A model generated the notes under the pieces. It had not been told where the DNA came from. It saw nothing but the letters and a program-made list of their open reading frames with translations, and searched no databases. Below, piece by piece: positions 34,873-43,415 of a stretch of DNA of 64,000 bases; position 1 is the stretch's first letter; the number at the start of each line of letters is the position of its first letter. Source of the DNA: Fusicatenibacter sp. GTDB lineage: Bacteria > Bacillota > Clostridia > Lachnospirales > Lachnospiraceae. The DNA lies in contig JALEOU010000071.1 of assembly GCA_022766945.1 (NCBI GenBank), forward strand, positions 1-64,000, read 5' to 3'. Position numbers and translations under genes: made by a program.

Positions 34873-35817
34873 ATGGGAAAGTATGTATTTGGTATTGATG
34901 TTGGAGGTACAACAATCAAATGCGGTCTGTTTCAGACAGACGGAACTTTACTGGAGAAATGGGAGATTCCAACCCGCACAGAGAACAGCGGCGAGGCGAT
35001 TCTGCCGGATATCGCAGAGAGTGTAAAAGCGAAAATTTCTGAGAGAGGGCTCAATAAAGATGAGATCGTAGGTGTTGGTATTGACGTTCCGGGTCCTGTG
35101 AATGAGAAAGGAGAACTTTCCGTCGCAGTAAATCTGAATTGGGGTTACAAGGATATTGTTGGAGAACTCTCCGGTCATCTGGATGGAATGAAAGTCAAAG
35201 CTGCCAATGATGCAAACGCTGCAGCTCTTGGAGAGATGTGGGCCGGCGGCGGAAAAGGAACGAAGAGCCTGGTTATGGTTACACTGGGAACCGGTGTAGG
35301 CGGCGGTATCATTGTTGACGGTAAGATTGTCGCAGGTGCGCATGGAGCCGGCGGAGAGATCGGACATGCCTGTGTGGACCCCGAGGAGGAGACTCAGTGT
35401 AACTGCGGAAATCACGGATGCCTGGAGCAGATGGCTTCCGCTACCGGAATTGCCCGTCTGGCAAAAAAATATCTTGCAAGCCATGATACACCGTCCAGTC
35501 TGCGCAGCAGAGGAGATTCTATCAGTGCAAAAGCAGTTTTTGATGCACTCAAAGAGGGCGATCAGGCGGCAGCTGAGATTGTGGAAGAGTTCTCGGAATA
35601 TCTTGGAAATGCCCTGGCAATTTTCAGTAGTGTTGTAGATCCGGAAGTCTTTGTTATCGGCGGCGGTGTGTCCAAGGCCGGACAGATTCTGATCGATGGT
35701 GTGAGAAAGTATTATCAGAGAGATGCCTTTGTTTCCTGTAAGGATACGCCGATTGTTCTGGCAGATCTGGGAAATGATGCGGGAATTTACGGAGCAGCAA
35801 GGATGTTGCTGGATTAA
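34873..35817 (+). CDS. glk: ROK-family glucokinase
   Basis: Phosphorylates glucose (and perhaps related hexoses) with ATP. The 314-residue ROK kinase starts GIDVGGTTIKCGLF (phosphate loop), contains AANDANAAALGEMW with the catalytic Asp, the ROK glucose-binding GAHGAGGEIGH, and the zinc motif CNCGNHGCLE. No N-terminal helix-turn-helix, so it is an enzyme rather than a ROK repressor. Its ribosome binding site (GGGAGGACAG) lies inside the end of hprK, so the two are translationally linked. Confidence 0.93.
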   Translation: MGKYVFGIDVGGTTIKCGLFQTDGTLLEKWEIPTRTENSGEAILPDIAESVKAKISERGLNKDEIVGVGIDVPGPVNEKGELSVAVNLNWGYKDIVGELSGHLDGMKVKAANDANAAALGEMWAGGGKGTKSLVMVTLGTGVGGGIIVDGKIVAGAHGAGGEIGHACVDPEEETQCNCGNHGCLEQMASATGIARLAKKYLASHDTPSSLRSRGDSISAKAVFDALKEGDQAAAEIVEEFSEYLGNALAIFSSVVDPEVFVIGGGVSKAGQILIDGVRKYYQRDAFVSCKDTPIVLADLGNDAGIYGAARMLLD

Positions 35818-35840
35818 TCCAACTTATGATACATAAATAA

Positions 35841-35889
35841 AAGATCCCCCGAAACAAAAGTGTTCTGTTTTGCTTCGGGGGATCTTTTT
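35841..35889. terminator. Bidirectional terminator between glk and the PBP gene
   Basis: AAGATCCCCCGAA pairs with TTCGGGGGATCTT and is extended by an AAACAAAA/TTTTG arm; AT-rich tails on both sides fit the two converging genes. Confidence 0.85.
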
Positions 35890-35897
35890 ACGTGGAG

Positions 35898-38435
35898 TTA
35901 CTGTTCCGTTTCTGCAGATGGCACGACGCCGTCATCTGATGGGCCGGGATCCGGTGAGGGATCCGGGGTGACTTCTTCTCCGGAAGACTCATTGCCGTTT
36001 CCGGAAGAGGGATCTTCTGTGGGAACGGGGGTCGGTGTCACTGTGGGGTCCACGGTTGGAGTTGGTGTTGCCTCCGGAGTTGGAGTCAGCGTAGGAGCTA
36101 CATAATGTCCTTTGCAGCGCTCTGTAGGAATATCAGCCAGTGCGTAATATTCCACTGTCTTGGAAGGGCAGTCGGAACGTGCAAGCAGACCGCTTTCTGT
36201 ACAGATCGTGACTTCTTTCACCGTAGAAGAAAGCTGGAATTCCACATCGGGAAGACCTTCATGGATTCGGGTCATCACCTTTGCCCATAGTTTTTTGTGA
36301 AATTCCCTGTTGGATTCCGGGAAAGCAGCATGGGAATCATAAGCTGTCCAGATTGTGGCTGTATAGTAGGGAGTATATCCTGCAAATACCAGATCCTTAT
36401 ATTCATTGGTGGTACCGGTTTTTCCGGCTACATGCATGTTGGGAATCTGGCAGGCTGTACCGGTACCGCGCTTTACTACGTCTTCCATAACGGAGGTCAG
36501 AAGCGAAGCTGTGCTGGACTTAAATACCTGGGTTGCTGTATGGTTTGTGTTGTCGATCAGCACATTTCCCTTACTGTCGGTCACCTTGGTATAGAAAATG
36601 GGTGTGTTATATTTTCCTCCGTTGGCAATGCAGGCATAGGCAGCGGTCAGCTCCAGATTGCTGACGCCGTTGTGCATACCGCCGATTGCCAGAGGCTGAA
36701 TTGCATCATCAGCCGCATTCAGCCTTGTAAAGCCCAGTTTGCTCAGATATTCAAAGCCTGCTTCCGGAGTGAGTTCCGTCAGGGTCTTTACTGCCGGAAT
36801 ATTGTAGGAATGAACAATGGCTTCCCGGACGGTTACATCACCGTGGTATCGTCCGTCAGAATTTCGGACTGGCTGCCCGTTTTCATAATTGTAAGCTTCG
36901 TCTTCAATGACTGTGGACAGAGTGATTTTTCCCAGATCCAGAGCCGGTCCGTAAGTTGCCAGTATTTTAAAAGTAGAACCGGGCTGAGAATAACTGTCGG
37001 TGGCTCGGTTCAGAGTAAGACTTGCTGTCTTCTCACCGCGGCCTCCCACAATTGCTTTGACATAGCCGGTTTTTTGATCAATGATGGTCATGCTGGCCTG
37101 CGGCTGTAAAATAAAGTTGATGCGTTCACCGATAATGGTATCTCCTTCCCCCACCATGGCTGCTTTGTACTGATCCACATAAGACTGTGCTTCCTCAGTG
37201 GAATCAAAGAGAAGGTCAAAAGAGGGATCCTGATTGCGGAAATACAGCTGAAGCATTTCTTTGCTGTAATTCTGTGTCGTTCCATCCGACTGTTCTACCG
37301 TCATTGCCCAGTCGAGACCGTACTGTACATAGGATGGGAAATTTTCCTCATTCTGGAATTCCTCATCCAGAACAGACTGAATATAGGAATCCTGCGTGGT
37401 ATAGATTTTCAGACCTCCGCTGTAGACAACGTTTTTGGCCTGTACTTCTGTATATCCCTTCTGAGTCATCAGGTCACTGATCAGCTGAGTGATTACTTCA
37501 TCGATAAAGTAGGAGTAAGGGTTGCTGACAGATTTTGTTTCCGTGTGCATAGCAATCCGGTCATAAACATTATCGTTGAGTGCTTCCTGGTATTCTGCAT
37601 CGGTGATATAATTCTGTTCTCTCATGTTGCGGAGCACTTTCTCGCGGCGTGTTGCATTATTCTCCGGATGCGTGATGGGATTATAGCGCGTTGGTGCCTG
37701 AGGAATGGCTGCGAGCACGGCACATTCGGAGAGCGTCAGATCTTTTGCGTCCTTGCCGAAATAAGTCTGCGCTGCGGTTTGAACACCATAACATCCTGAG
37801 CCAAGATTGATGGTATTCAGATAATTTTCCAGAATTACATCCTTGGCATTTTCTCCCTGGGCAGTCAGTTCTTTTTCCAGTTCAAGAGCGAGATACTGTT
37901 CCTGAAGTTTTCGTTTGAAGCTTTCCAGGCGTGTCTCATTCATCCAGTCGGTGAAGACATTGTTCTTCAGAAGCTGCTGTGTGATGGTACTGGCACCCTC
38001 TGTAAAATGAAAGCCATTGCCTACACCTACAATAAACGCACGCAGAATACCGCTGGGATCGATGCCGTTGTGCTCATAGAAACGCTCATCTTCGATAGCA
38101 ACGATGGCATGCTGCATATCCAGCGGGATTTCGTCTATCGAGATGGAAACACGGTTCCCTTCGGCTCCGGTGAGCTTCTGGAGCTCATTTCCTTCCGAGT
38201 CATAGATAAACGAGGCATTTCCAAGAGGCATAATATTGGCCTCGGAGATATCCGGTGTACCATCGATGATGCCGCGCACCGTTCCCAGTACCAGACATGC
38301 TGCACATACAATGAAGGCGAGCAGCAGGGCAAAACCGATACGAAGCGCAGTAACTCCGGCGGTATTCCCGAACATGGCCGACCGGGAAGTCAGCTCTTCG
38401 CGCTTGCTCTCGACGTGTTTCTTTCCAAAATTCAT
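35898..38435 (-). CDS. Class A penicillin-binding protein (PBP1-type)
   Basis: Bifunctional peptidoglycan glycosyltransferase and DD-transpeptidase. The 845-residue protein has a cytoplasmic start, one transmembrane helix (about 31-55), the GT51 domain with catalytic Glu115 in EDERFYEHNGID and the GASTITQQLLKN motif, then the transpeptidase with SxxK at Ser487-Lys490, SYN and KTG at 672-674. It ends in a Thr/Pro-rich tail (about 760-845) with TPTP-type repeats, low complexity and acidic. ATG 38435 has AAGGAGGA 5 nt upstream on the minus strand; the frame is open to 38513 but without a site. The tail might thread the wall. Confidence 0.94.
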   Translation of the reverse strand: MNFGKKHVESKREELTSRSAMFGNTAGVTALRIGFALLLAFIVCAACLVLGTVRGIIDGTPDISEANIMPLGNASFIYDSEGNELQKLTGAEGNRVSISIDEIPLDMQHAIVAIEDERFYEHNGIDPSGILRAFIVGVGNGFHFTEGASTITQQLLKNNVFTDWMNETRLESFKRKLQEQYLALELEKELTAQGENAKDVILENYLNTINLGSGCYGVQTAAQTYFGKDAKDLTLSECAVLAAIPQAPTRYNPITHPENNATRREKVLRNMREQNYITDAEYQEALNDNVYDRIAMHTETKSVSNPYSYFIDEVITQLISDLMTQKGYTEVQAKNVVYSGGLKIYTTQDSYIQSVLDEEFQNEENFPSYVQYGLDWAMTVEQSDGTTQNYSKEMLQLYFRNQDPSFDLLFDSTEEAQSYVDQYKAAMVGEGDTIIGERINFILQPQASMTIIDQKTGYVKAIVGGRGEKTASLTLNRATDSYSQPGSTFKILATYGPALDLGKITLSTVIEDEAYNYENGQPVRNSDGRYHGDVTVREAIVHSYNIPAVKTLTELTPEAGFEYLSKLGFTRLNAADDAIQPLAIGGMHNGVSNLELTAAYACIANGGKYNTPIFYTKVTDSKGNVLIDNTNHTATQVFKSSTASLLTSVMEDVVKRGTGTACQIPNMHVAGKTGTTNEYKDLVFAGYTPYYTATIWTAYDSHAAFPESNREFHKKLWAKVMTRIHEGLPDVEFQLSSTVKEVTICTESGLLARSDCPSKTVEYYALADIPTERCKGHYVAPTLTPTPEATPTPTVDPTVTPTPVPTEDPSSGNGNESSGEEVTPDPSPDPGPSDDGVVPSAETEQ

Positions 38436-38620
38436 ATGTTTCCTCCTTAAAATTATCACGAAACAAACTTGTATTTTCACATAATGATGTCTGATGGCTT
38501 CCATGTAGCTCATACTTTCAAAGTATAACCTATACGCATTATATCAAATCTGTTATATGAAGAAAAGCGAAAATTAAAAAGTTCATAAATTCATCTGCAG
38601 GCAGAGTGGAAGTTTGGCAA

Positions 38621-38649
38621 TCGACAAATAAGGATCTGCATGATATAAT
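38621..38649 (+). promoter_or_regulatory. Sigma-A promoter for yigZ
   Basis: TCGACA (38621-38626), 17 bases, TATAAT (38644-38649). The 276-bp divergent region between the PBP gene and yigZ also has a TATAAT-like element on the minus strand (near 38540) with no good -35. Confidence 0.68.
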
Positions 38650-38711
38650 TCTTTCGAATCCAAAGCATCGAAAAAAGCTGATAAAATGTGAAAGTTGCAG
38701 GAGAGTGGTAC

Positions 38712-39395
38712 ATGATTGAGAGATATAAGACGATCTATATTGGCGGAGAGGGAGAACTGATTGAGAAAAAATCCCGGTTCATTGCAACAGTGCGGTTGGT
38801 GGAATCAGAGGAGGAAGCACTTCAGATTCTGGAGGCATTGAGGAAAAAGTACTGGAATGCCACCCATAACTGTTTTGCTTATGTGATTGGTGAAAAAAAG
38901 GAGACGGTTCGGTGCAGCGATGACGGAGAACCATCAGGTACGGCAGGACGTCCGATGCTGGATGTCCTTTTAGGTGAAGAAATCTGCAATGTTCTGGTTG
39001 TGGTTACGCGGTATTTTGGAGGAACACTCCTTGGTACGGGAGGACTTGTGCGGGCATATTCACAGGCGGTCTGCGCGGGTCTGGCAGAGAGCACCATCAT
39101 TGAGAAGATCTATGGCGTCAGAATGCAGATTCAGACAGATTACAATGGAATCGGCAAGATTCAATACCTGCTGGGAAAGAAAAAAATTCCGATTCTGCGC
39201 GCGGAATACACGGATCAGGTGATGACGGAAGTGATGGTTCCGGCCGATGAAGAAAAAGGACTTCAGGCAGAAATTACGGAGGTGACCAATGGACGGGCAA
39301 AGATGGAAATTGAGGAAAAATTGTATTTTGCTGTAAATGAAGGGGAACTGATCTATCATGATGCGCTGACCAGGTATAAGAATCTGGGGGCTTGA
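38712..39395 (+). CDS. yigZ: YigZ/IMPACT family protein
   Basis: A 227-residue member of the UPF0029 (YigZ/IMPACT N-terminal) family, whose exact biochemical role in bacteria is unsettled. It shows the family core KSRFIATVRLVESEEEA, then ATHNCFAYVIGE and the signature SDDGEPSGTAGRPML followed by VVVTRYFGGTLLGTGGLVRAY, and a C-terminal DUF1949-like ferredoxin-fold half. ATG 38712 has GGAGAG upstream; the open frame continues to 38688. It lies 24 nt before the S66 peptidase gene. Confidence 0.92.
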   Translation: MIERYKTIYIGGEGELIEKKSRFIATVRLVESEEEALQILEALRKKYWNATHNCFAYVIGEKKETVRCSDDGEPSGTAGRPMLDVLLGEEICNVLVVVTRYFGGTLLGTGGLVRAYSQAVCAGLAESTIIEKIYGVRMQIQTDYNGIGKIQYLLGKKKIPILRAEYTDQVMTEVMVPADEEKGLQAEITEVTNGRAKMEIEEKLYFAVNEGELIYHDALTRYKNLGA

Positions 39396-39419
39396 AGAAG
39401 AAAAGGAGAAGTAATAAGT

Positions 39420-40442
39420 ATGAGATATCCGAAATCGCTTAAGAAGGGTGGAACCATCGGATTTGTGGCGCCGTCTTTCGGATGCAGCACAGAGCCGTAC
39501 CATACGGCATTTTTAAATGCATTGAAGAAATGGAAAGATATGGGATATTCGACAGAACTGGGACCTAACTGTTTTGCGAGTGAAGGGATCGGTATCAGTA
39601 ATACACCGGAGAAATGCGGTAAAGAGCTGAGTGAATATTATCTGCGCGATACCAATGACTGCCTGATTTCATGCGGAGGCGGGGAACTGATGTGTGAAAT
39701 ACTGGATGATGTGGATTTTGAGAAAATTCGTCAGGCGGAACCCAAGTGGTATATGGGACATTCAGACAACACGAATATGACTTATCTGCTGACGACGCTC
39801 TGCGATACCGCGTCTGTTTATGGTCCGAACGCGGCGGCTTTTGGCATGGAGCCCTGGCATCCCGCACTTTATGATGCGTTTGGCATACTGACAGGGGAAG
39901 TTCGGACTGTATTCGGCTATGATGGATGGGAAATAGAAGGACAGAAAGATGAGGAGCACCCACTTCTGCCCTATCATATTACAGAAGCGAGGATTGTGCA
40001 CAGTTATCCGGAACAGAACGCCCGGATGGAGGGCAGACTTCTCGGAGGATGTATTGACTGTCTGGTAAATCTGCTCGGGACAAAGTATGATCATACAACA
40101 GAATTCATCGAGAAATACAGGGAAGATGGGATCATCTGGTTTCTGGAGTCCTGCGATCTGAATGTGATGAGCCTGCGCCGGGCGTTCTGGCAGATGGAGC
40201 ATGCGGGCTGGTTCCGCTTCACAAAAGGGTTTTTAATCGGACGTCCTCTCTGCTTCGGACAGGAGATGATGGGGCTGAATCAGTATGATGCAGTGCTGGA
40301 TGTGATCTCTCACTATGGGGTGCCGGTCATCATGGACGTGGATTTGGGACATCTGCCGCCGATGATGCCGTTGATCACAGGCAGCTATGCCCGGGTAGCA
40401 GTCGAAGGAAACGATATTTCCATAGAGATGAAATGTATCTGA
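39420..40442 (+). CDS. S66 family LD-carboxypeptidase-like protein
   Basis: A 340-residue member of peptidase family S66 (LdcA/MccF). LdcA enzymes cut the L,D bond of tetrapeptides during murein recycling; MccF-type members cleave microcin C. Catalytic residues can be placed: Ser in MGHSDNTNM (near 116), Glu in FLESCDLNV and His in DLGHLPPMMP. The internal sequence and length are closer to the MccF-like branch, so the substrate is uncertain. ATG 39420 follows AAAAGGAGAAGTAATAAGT and the gene is probably co-transcribed with yigZ. Confidence 0.87.
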   Translation: MRYPKSLKKGGTIGFVAPSFGCSTEPYHTAFLNALKKWKDMGYSTELGPNCFASEGIGISNTPEKCGKELSEYYLRDTNDCLISCGGGELMCEILDDVDFEKIRQAEPKWYMGHSDNTNMTYLLTTLCDTASVYGPNAAAFGMEPWHPALYDAFGILTGEVRTVFGYDGWEIEGQKDEEHPLLPYHITEARIVHSYPEQNARMEGRLLGGCIDCLVNLLGTKYDHTTEFIEKYREDGIIWFLESCDLNVMSLRRAFWQMEHAGWFRFTKGFLIGRPLCFGQEMMGLNQYDAVLDVISHYGVPVIMDVDLGHLPPMMPLITGSYARVAVEGNDISIEMKCI

Positions 40443-40465
40443 TTCATCCGAAAAAGATCCGGGAG

Positions 40466-41176
40466 TTATGAGATTTCCCGGCTGATTCGGCAGATCCGGC
40501 GAAGTGCTCCGGAATCCAGAATCGTGATAGTTCCCCTTGAAAGAGACAGGATTCCTTCTTTTTCAAACGTTTTCAGCATACGGGAGACCACTTCTCTGGC
40601 ACTGCCCAGGTTCCGGGCAATTTGCTCATGGGTAGTATGGAGAACGGGAGAACCGGTGCGGATCCGTTCGTCTTCGAGATAACCTGCAAGACGTTGATCA
40701 AAGCGCGTGAACAAAAGCTGTCCCATTGCCCACATAACATCAGAAAAATGTTCGGTTGTCCCGCGATAGATATAATTTTCCACATAAATATTGGAAGCCA
40801 TCAGTTTTTTGAAACAGGAGGCAGAGGTGATAAGAATCCGGGAATCTTCCTGGGCTTCAATCAGAATATCAAATGTGATTTCCCGCATCATACAGGAAGC
40901 GGACAGGGTGCAGACTTCTCCTTTGTGGGAAGTGAACAGAGTAATTTCACGGTTCTCTCCGGACTGGATAAAGATGCGCAGGCTGCCTGACAGTACCAGA
41001 AGGATACCCAGACAGTCATCCTCACAGCTGTAGAGAAAGTCGCCTTTTCGATAAGAAACGATCGAAGAGCAGGAAAACAGGATCTGCTTTTCAGACGGTG
41101 TCAGTTTGTCATAAAACGGATAATACTGTTTCAAATAATCTAACAGGATATCAGAGGAAATGGTTGATTCTGACAT
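40466..41176 (-). CDS. Crp/Fnr-family transcriptional regulator
   Basis: A 236-residue regulator with an N-terminal cyclic-nucleotide-binding-like beta barrel (YRKGDFLYSCEDDCLGILLVLSGSLRI) and a C-terminal winged helix (THEQIARNLGSAREVVSRMLKTFEKEGIL). The sensory domain has several scattered cysteines but no clear N-terminal Fnr Fe-S cluster, so the signal is unknown. It has its own promoter on the minus strand. Thioredoxin is the next gene upstream on the same strand, with 104 nt between. Ribosome binding site is AAAGGAGCCAAT. Confidence 0.9.
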   Translation of the reverse strand: MSESTISSDILLDYLKQYYPFYDKLTPSEKQILFSCSSIVSYRKGDFLYSCEDDCLGILLVLSGSLRIFIQSGENREITLFTSHKGEVCTLSASCMMREITFDILIEAQEDSRILITSASCFKKLMASNIYVENYIYRGTTEHFSDVMWAMGQLLFTRFDQRLAGYLEDERIRTGSPVLHTTHEQIARNLGSAREVVSRMLKTFEKEGILSLSRGTITILDSGALRRICRISREIS

Positions 41177-41241
41177 ATTGGCTCCTTTCCGGCATTTTTT
41201 GCGCTGTATGCGCTAAAATGATAATTCGGCCATTACGGTCT

Positions 41242-41270
41242 ATTATAGAAGCTTTTTCAGACAGAATCAA
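41242..41270 (-). promoter_or_regulatory. Sigma-A promoter of the Crp/Fnr-type gene
   Basis: On the minus strand: TTGATT (41270-41265), 17 bases, TATAAT (41247-41242). An inverted repeat GCGC-TGTAT-GCGC (41201-41213) with TTTT/AAAA flanks lies downstream in the leader. Confidence 0.75.
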
Positions 41271-41280
41271 CCATTTATTG

Positions 41281-41610
41281 TCAGTCAGAGGTGCCGGTTA
41301 CAGACTGGATCATCTCTTCAAGCTCTTCAAAGGAGAGAGCACCGACAGATTTTTTTACCGGCTCCCGGCCCTTGAAGAAAACAAGAGTGGGAACACTCAT
41401 AACCTGGAATTGCTGTGCCAGATCCGGACATTCATCTACATCTACCTTATAAAATGTGATTTCCGGCATTTCCTCTGCAGCTTCCTCAAGGACCGGTGCG
41501 AGCATTTTGCAGGGTCCGCACCAGGTGGCAAAGAAGTCAACAACAGCCAGATTGGGAGCAGCGTTTAATGCTTTTTCAAAGTTTTCAGATGTTACGTGTA
41601 TTAATGACAT
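41281..41610 (-). CDS. trxA: Thioredoxin
   Basis: Small dithiol reductant, 109 residues, with the classic WCGPC active site at Trp30-Cys34, the buried Asp25 and the cis-proline loop SVPTL. The ATG at 41610 has AAGGAGG 7 nt upstream; the in-frame extension to 41667 lacks a site and would add an unlikely Lys-rich leader. No thioredoxin reductase gene is nearby. It could serve general disulfide reduction. Confidence 0.95.
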   Translation of the reverse strand: MSLIHVTSENFEKALNAAPNLAVVDFFATWCGPCKMLAPVLEEAAEEMPEITFYKVDVDECPDLAQQFQVMSVPTLVFFKGREPVKKSVGALSFEELEEMIQSVTGTSD

Positions 41611-41637
41611 AATCATACCTCCTTGGCAGTTTTGTAT

Positions 41638-41667
41638 TTTATCCTTTTTTGAAGGGCTTTGAGTCAA
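41638..41667 (-). promoter_or_regulatory. Possible promoter of trxA
   Basis: On the minus strand: TTGACT (41667-41662), 18 bases, GATAAA (41643-41638). The -10 is weak, so this is tentative. Confidence 0.4.
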
Positions 41668-41705
41668 AAATCTTCTTGCGGGTAAGGTTGCATGAGATTT
41701 TGCTC

Positions 41706-41763
41706 ATTTGACTCTGGTATCAAATTATCACAAGTGCAAAAGAAGTTCTGTGACTAAGTCACA
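41706..41763. promoter_or_regulatory. Two palindromes between trxA and the NAD(H) pyrophosphatase gene
   Basis: ATTTGA-8-TCAAAT (41706-41725) and the perfect TGTGAC-TAA-GTCACA (41749-41763). Both are dyads of the size and type bound by Crp/Fnr proteins (compare TGTGA-n6-TCACA and TTGAT-n4-ATCAA) although the spacing differs. They lie in the shared upstream region of the divergent genes, next to the Crp/Fnr gene. Confidence 0.45.
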
Positions 41764-41788
41764 AAAGAGGAAAAAAACAAATGACTTC

Positions 41789-41818
41789 TTGAACAATGGG
41801 GGGTATATCTGCTATTCT
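41789..41818 (+). promoter_or_regulatory. Possible promoter of the NAD(H) pyrophosphatase gene
   Basis: TTGAAC (41789-41794), 18 bases, TATTCT (41813-41818). Confidence 0.5.
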
Positions 41819-41889
41819 GAAAAAATAAGAAAGACATTTCTGCCGATCTGCAAAAATGTACAATTCAGAGAAAGAAGGAAGAGTTCCCA

Positions 41890-42738
41890 ATGATCCAGGA
41901 CATCGCACCTCATGTATATCATGTTGAGTATAAACCTACCATACCGTCAGAGAAGGATATGCTGCTGATTTATCAGGGGCATACAATACTGGCCGGTTAC
42001 CAGGAAAATCAGCTCTGCTATCCGACCATTTCAGATGTACGTACTGTTTTCCCGGAAATTGACCGGAAGGTGAAGTTTCTGTTTCGGATTGATGATACCG
42101 ATTATTATGAACTGCGGACACCGGAACTGCCGCCGTTTGGATGCTGGAAATATGAGGATCTCTCAATCTTAAGAAACGCGGTTCCAAACTGGCTTGGATT
42201 TGCGGGAATCACAGGATATCAGATTCACACCTGGTATACTGACAATACCTTTTGCGGGCGCTGTGGTACAAAGATGAGGCCAAGCAGGAAAGAACGCGCG
42301 ATGGAATGCCCCAACTGCCACAAAATATCTTACCCAACCATCTGTCCAAGCGTCATTGTCGCGGTGACAAATGGAAGCCGTTTGCTGCTTACGAAGTATT
42401 CCAGTACGCACAGCAGCCATCGCAATTATGCCCTGGTTGCAGGCTATACGGAAGTAGGGGAGACACTGGAACAGACTGTGCATCGGGAAGTGATGGAGGA
42501 AGTGGGACTGAAGGTAAAAAATCTGCGCTATTATAAAAGCCAGCCGTGGTCTTTCAGCGGTTCCCTGCTGGCGGGATTTTTCTGCGAAGTAGAGGGTGAT
42601 TCAGCCATTACACTGGATACGGAGGAATTATCAACTGCCGGATGGTTTGAGCGTGAAGAACTTCCAGCTATGGGTTCTGCTGCCAGCCTGACCAGTGAAA
42701 TGATCGAGTATTTCAGGAATCATGCAGAGGCGTTCTGA
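41890..42738 (+). CDS. nudC: NAD(H) pyrophosphatase, Nudix hydrolase (NudC-like)
   Basis: Hydrolyses NADH/NAD to NMN(H) and AMP and can remove NAD caps from RNA. The 282-residue protein has a zinc ribbon with Cys122, 125, 140 and 143, the Nudix box starting GYTEVGETLEQ and ending REVMEEVGL (185-207), and the NADH-specific SQPWSFS motif (217-223). Ribosome binding site is AGAAGGAAGAGTTCCCA. Divergent from trxA; it ends before the hairpin at 42772. Confidence 0.93.
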   Translation: MIQDIAPHVYHVEYKPTIPSEKDMLLIYQGHTILAGYQENQLCYPTISDVRTVFPEIDRKVKFLFRIDDTDYYELRTPELPPFGCWKYEDLSILRNAVPNWLGFAGITGYQIHTWYTDNTFCGRCGTKMRPSRKERAMECPNCHKISYPTICPSVIVAVTNGSRLLLTKYSSTHSSHRNYALVAGYTEVGETLEQTVHREVMEEVGLKVKNLRYYKSQPWSFSGSLLAGFFCEVEGDSAITLDTEELSTAGWFEREELPAMGSAASLTSEMIEYFRNHAEAF

Positions 42739-42771
42739 CAGAATGATTGTGCATGACTGTTACAGGAAATG

Positions 42772-42801
42772 AAAAAGGTACCATGCGACATGGTACCTTT
42801 T
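42772..42801. terminator. Bidirectional terminator between nudC and tRNA-Val
   Basis: Perfect 13-bp stem AAAAGGTACCATG/CATGGTACCTTTT with a 3-base CGA loop. The T run is longer on the minus strand, suiting the tRNA-Val transcript. Confidence 0.88.
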
Positions 42802-42804
42802 GGC

Positions 42805-42878
42805 TGGAAGCAAGGAGGCTCGAACTCCTGACCTTTCGCGTGTGAGGCGAACGCTCATCCCGGCTGAGCTATGCTTCC
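42805..42878 (-). tRNA. tRNA-Val (anticodon CAC)
   Basis: Minus-strand cloverleaf: acceptor GGAAGCA/TGCTTCC, D arm GCTC...GAGC, anticodon stem TTCGC/GCGAA closing CTCACAC (anticodon CAC, reads GUG), T arm AGGAG-TTCGAGC-CTCCT, discriminator A. CCA is not encoded. Confidence 0.95.
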
Positions 42879-42889
42879 GTATGTTTTTT

Positions 42890-42917
42890 ATTTTAACACT
42901 TTATGGCAGGATGTCAA
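42890..42917 (-). promoter_or_regulatory. Promoter of tRNA-Val
   Basis: Minus strand: TTGACA (42917-42912), 16 bases, TAAAAT (42895-42890), 12 nt before the tRNA 5' end. Confidence 0.7.
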
Positions 42918-42990
42918 GTTATTTTTACACAGCGTTCGTTGCCGTCGGAACAGAACTCGTTTATAGACAGAAAAAAATTTATTTTGGGGG

Positions 42991-43019
42991 TTGACTTTTT
43001 TTTGCATTTGCTGTATAGT
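42991..43019 (+). promoter_or_regulatory. Promoter of the tRNA-Gly pair
   Basis: TTGACT (42991-42996), 17 bases with a T8 tract, TATAGT (43014-43019); about 40 nt before the first tRNA-Gly. Confidence 0.8.
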
Positions 43020-43060
43020 ATATTTTGTTGATGCGGTGCACAACAAATGAAATAACCTTT

Positions 43061-43131
43061 GCGGGTGTAGTTCAATGGTAGAACACCAGCCTTCCAAGCT
43101 GGATACGTGGGTTCGATTCCCATCACCCGCT
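43061..43131 (+). tRNA. tRNA-Gly (anticodon TCC)
   Basis: Acceptor GCGGGTG/CACCCGC, D arm GTTC...GAAC, anticodon stem CCAGC/GCTGG closing CTTCCAA (anticodon TCC), T loop TTCGATT, discriminator T at 43131. CCA is not encoded (TGA follows). Confidence 0.96.
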
Positions 43132-43158
43132 TGATTTTGTCAAGACAAGATCATTTAA

Positions 43159-43230
43159 GCGCGAGTGGCTCAGGGGTGGAGTACAACCTTGCCAAGGTTG
43201 GGGTCGCGGGTTCGAATCCCGTCTCGCGCT
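43159..43230 (+). tRNA. tRNA-Gly (anticodon GCC)
   Basis: Acceptor GCGCGAG/CTCGCGC, anticodon stem CAACC/GGTTG closing TTGCCAA (anticodon GCC), T arm CGGG-TTCGAAT-CCCG, discriminator T. It lies 27 nt after the first tRNA-Gly on the same transcript; together they cover GGN codons. CCA is not encoded. Confidence 0.95.
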
Positions 43231-43243
43231 CTTTTTTATTGGT

Positions 43244-43278
43244 ATCCCAGATGCTGATTTTAGCATCTGGGATTTTTT
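43244..43278 (+). terminator. Terminator of the tRNA-Gly transcript
   Basis: Perfect 11-bp stem ATCCCAGATGC/GCATCTGGGAT, 8-base loop, then TTTTT. Confidence 0.92.
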
Positions 43279-43415
43279 GTCGTGTAACTGAGAAAAAGGT
43301 TCGGCGGCGTTTTTTGAGGAATCGGTTGCTTTCTGACCGACTGCGGTTTATAATAAAGAAATATAGTCAGATGAAATTTCGGACAACAATAATTGGTGAG
43401 ACGGAGGGTTTAAGC

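Noticed and set aside
34007..34915. 302-residue minus-strand frame over hprK
   Set aside because: Shadow of hprK with no ribosome binding site or domain.
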